Shown in pieces: positions 6,839-8,358 of a stretch of 8,358 nt of DNA; within the stretch, counting starts at the first letter, position 1; every line of letters begins with the position of its first letter. This stretch comes from Tepidisphaeraceae bacterium. GTDB taxonomy: Bacteria > Planctomycetota > Phycisphaerae > Tepidisphaerales > Tepidisphaeraceae. The notes beneath the pieces are model-generated. The model worked only from the letters and a program-made list of their open reading frames with translations. It was not told the DNA's origin and did no database searches. Location of the stretch: positions 1-8,358 of the forward strand of contig JANWHF010000141.1 in NCBI GenBank assembly GCA_025450555.1. The letters run 5' to 3'. Position numbers and translations under genes: made by a program.

Positions 6839-7458
6839 TCTTCGTTGTCCAGAATTGGCGAATTGTTAAAGGGGTCGTTGAGCGAATCATGCATCGGACT
6901 TGCAATGGCCGCCAGTTCACTTTCGACATGCGCTAGCGAATCGAGCGAGCGGCGCTGTGTTGGATTGTGATCGCGAAAGCTTTCGGTCAGCTCGGCAAAC
7001 ATCACCTGTTCCTGATCGGAAGACGTCCTGGCAGTCGAAAGTGAACCCGGAGGCACTGAAACCTGCGCAACCGAGGTCACGTGAGTTTCAGGCTGGTGGG
7101 CCCACCACCCGACATACACAAGGACAACCGCCGCCGCCGCGGCAATCGGATAGGCCCAGACCGGCATGCGAAGCACGCGGCGGGGGGCGAGCGTTTCGAC
7201 AGCTTCCTGGTTTACACCATGCACTCGCATTGCTCGGGCGATGCGTGCAACGGCCATCGCTTGGCCGGGAATCCGCTTCTCATCGAGGACCTGCATCTGC
7301 GCATCAAAATTGGATTGGAGCCCACGCAACGACTCAAGCTCGCGCGCCAATGCAGAATCGGCCACCAGCCTCTTCTCAAGAGACATGCTCTGCCGATGCG
7401 ACAGCTCGCCCGCGAGGTACATCAGCAGCTCAGAAGTTTGATCCAATTGTTCCACCAC
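6835..7458 (-). CDS. Single-TM anti-sigma factor-like protein
   Basis: The 207-residue protein is encoded next after the ECF sigma factor. The N-terminal cytoplasmic part has 'LLMYLAGELSHRQSMSLEKRLVADSALARELESL' (11-44), the helix pattern of anti-sigma domains in which a 'YLxGEL' is followed by an 'LExRLxxDxxLxxEL' helix. A single membrane helix spans about 99-118 ('PVWAYPIAAAAAVVLVYVGWW'). The extracytoplasmic tail of about 90 residues is Ser/Asp/Asn-rich and probably disordered. The zinc-binding HxxxCxxC signature of ZAS anti-sigma factors is absent, and the protein contains no cysteine at all. Release of the sigma factor would then presumably need proteolysis or another signal. The start is GTG at 7458, or the adjacent GTG at 7455, with an AGAGAGG-type site 8-11 bases upstream and an in-frame stop further up. 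The assignment rests on position plus pattern. Confidence 0.8.
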   Translation of the reverse strand: MVEQLDQTSELLMYLAGELSHRQSMSLEKRLVADSALARELESLRGLQSNFDAQMQVLDEKRIPGQAMAVARIARAMRVHGVNQEAVETLAPRRVLRMPVWAYPIAAAAAVVLVYVGWWAHQPETHVTSVAQVSVPPGSLSTARTSSDQEQVMFAELTESFRDHNPTQRRSLDSLAHVESELAAIASPMHDSLNDPFNNSPILDNEE

Positions 7459-7524
7459 GACGTTAGCCTCTCTCGTATCTTATCCGTGATCTGTCTGATC
7501 GTCGCAATCAGGCAAACCCAGCGA

Positions 7525-8097
7525 TTATTTCATCAACTCTTTCAGCCGAATCATCGCCTTATGAACCCGGCCCAAGGCGGTGTTCAATGGGCATCCGAGC
7601 AACTCCGCAATTTCGACAAACTTCATGCCGCTGTAATACCTCAACATCAAGACCTGCTTCTGGTTCTCAGGCAGTTGCTCGATGGCCTTGACCAGCCGCA
7701 ACTGCTGCTCGGTCCCTTCCAGACGAAACCCGGCATGAGGCATTTCGTCGTCGGCAATGCGTTTTAACCCTTCCTTGGCCGATCGTTCCCGGCCTCGCGA
7801 CCGCCAATGGTCGTTGACCTTATTGGTGGCGATGCGAAACAGCCATGGCTTAAAGCCTCCGCCGGCCGATCGCGGGTCAAACTTGGCGGCGTTATCCAGC
7901 ACGCTTAACCAGGTTTGCTGTAACAACTCATCGGCCATCTGATTCCCCGCCAGCCGCATCAAATACCTCATGAGCGGCTGAAAATAGCGTTCGACAAGCA
8001 GTTCCCCTGCGGCGGTATCACCCTTCTGCAGCCGCCGCATTAACGACTCGTCGCTTTCGATGGCCGAGGTGCCAGACTGGGTTTCACTCACGGGCAT
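7525..8097 (-). CDS. ECF-type RNA polymerase sigma factor (sigma-70 family)
   Basis: The two-domain sigma factor directs RNA polymerase to a stress or envelope regulon. Numbered from the ATG at 8097 (190 residues), region 2 spans about 28-100, with 'LLVERYFQPLMRYLMRLAGN', 'DELLQQTWLSVLDNAAKFD' and 'GFKPWLFRIATNKVNDHWRSRGR'. Region 4 spans about 132-188, with 'AIEQLPENQKQVLMLRYYSGMKFVEIAELLGCPLNTALGRVHKAMIRLKELM', a typical helix-turn-helix. No region 3 and no C-terminal extension are present, as expected for ECF factors. ATG 8124 is also in frame and would add nine residues. I prefer 8097 because a GGAA sits eight bases upstream and because the candidate promoter start near 8138 would leave 8124 almost leaderless. 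The anti-sigma gene follows after 66 nt. Confidence 0.93.
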   Translation of the reverse strand: MPVSETQSGTSAIESDESLMRRLQKGDTAAGELLVERYFQPLMRYLMRLAGNQMADELLQQTWLSVLDNAAKFDPRSAGGGFKPWLFRIATNKVNDHWRSRGRERSAKEGLKRIADDEMPHAGFRLEGTEQQLRLVKAIEQLPENQKQVLMLRYYSGMKFVEIAELLGCPLNTALGRVHKAMIRLKELMK

Positions 8098-8144
8098 CGA
8101 ATTGATTCCGGCCGTCCATGACATAACGCCCAAGCTGTCACTTT

Positions 8145-8174
8145 ATTCTCGATACTGCAAAGGGCTATCGTCAA
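8145..8174 (-). promoter_or_regulatory. Candidate promoter of the sigma-to-coaE operon
   Basis: On the minus strand TTGACG (8169-8174) lies 18 bases from GAGAAT (8145-8150), a plausible sigma-70-like pair. The same -35 region overlaps a GGAATT (8173-8178) that resembles the GGAA-type -35 element of many ECF promoters, with TATCGAG about 17-18 bases downstream. An autoregulated ECF promoter is therefore an alternative reading. Prediction only. Confidence 0.35.
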
Positions 8175-8249
8175 TTCCCTGGTAGGCTGATAAAAACAGC
8201 ACCCAAAGCGGATAATCTCTATAATCGATTGTCCAATAAATGTTTGCGC

Positions 8250-8358
8250 TCATTCGGCATAGGCATCATTTTCTTCGCCCAAAGCGAGGCGAACATAGGG
8301 ATTGTCGCGTCGCTCATCAGCCAGCGAACTGGGTCTGCCATGCCCGGGGAACAATCGC
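8250..8358 (-). CDS. C-terminal end of an MBL-fold (metallo-beta-lactamase, glyoxalase II-type) hydrolase
   Basis: The frame is open to the right edge on the minus strand (first full codon at 8357) and ends with TGA at 8250-8252. The 35 visible residues begin 'RLFPGHGRPSSLADERRDNPYVR'. The PGHG followed by a Ser/Thr-rich turn, 'xER' and 'NPYV' is the typical end of small MBL-fold hydrolases of the glyoxalase II / YcbL type. In these the PGHG histidine is a metal ligand. Most of the protein, including the HxHxDH motif, is outside the window. It is on the same strand as the sigma factor, with a gap of about 150 nt that contains the candidate sigma promoter. Confidence 0.75.
   Translation of the reverse strand, partial: RLFPGHGRPSSLADERRDNPYVRLALGEENDAYAE

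Noticed and set aside
7081..7767. A 228-codon plus-strand open frame opposite the anti-sigma and sigma genes
   Set aside because: It is antisense to recognisable sigma region 4 and anti-sigma sequence and has no independent support.
8180..8210. Imperfect inverted repeat around an A/T-rich loop downstream of the MBL-fold gene
   Set aside because: The stem is only about four continuous pairs with a bulge, too weak to call a terminator.

Overview
The window is a moderately GC-rich bacterial chromosomal segment with eleven or so ordinary-looking protein genes and no RNA genes, mobile elements or CRISPR. Gene content suggests a member of the Planctomycetota, probably from an environmental genome: an ECF sigma factor with a zinc-less single-TM anti-sigma and a secreted helical third protein, a Rho with a long charged N-terminal extension next to coaE, and a beta-galactosidase-trimerisation-type protein. 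This phylum call is inference from memory of such gene families, not proof.

Layout. The left edge (1-563, + strand) holds the C-terminal part of a large glycoside-hydrolase-like protein. Everything else is on the minus strand. It runs convergent with an FAD-dependent oxidoreductase of the geranylgeranyl-reductase type (565-1671), the two stop codons being one base apart. Upstream of that is an unrecognised two-TM protein with a TPR-like helical cytoplasmic part (1708-2679), preceded by a good sigma-70-like promoter. Next comes rho (2984-4642), followed by a perfect 13-bp intrinsic terminator and preceded by a 343-nt non-coding leader.

The right half reads leftwards as one compact unit: ECF sigma factor (7525-8097), anti-sigma factor (6835-7458), secreted helical protein (6116-6838, 4-bp overlap), VOC/glyoxalase-fold protein (5651-6106, 9-bp gap) and coaE (4986-5657, 7-bp overlap with the VOC gene). 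A candidate terminator lies after coaE. The right edge (8250-8358) carries the last 35 codons of an MBL-fold hydrolase with the PGHG motif.

How the genes may work together: the first three genes of the right-hand unit look like an extracytoplasmic-stress module (sigma factor, membrane-bound anti-sigma, exported accessory). The packed VOC and coaE genes imply that dephospho-CoA kinase is co-transcribed with it. I see no clearly undescribed defence, mobile or biosynthetic system. The most interesting items are the sigma-to-coaE operon, the repeat-bearing membrane protein and the Rho extension.
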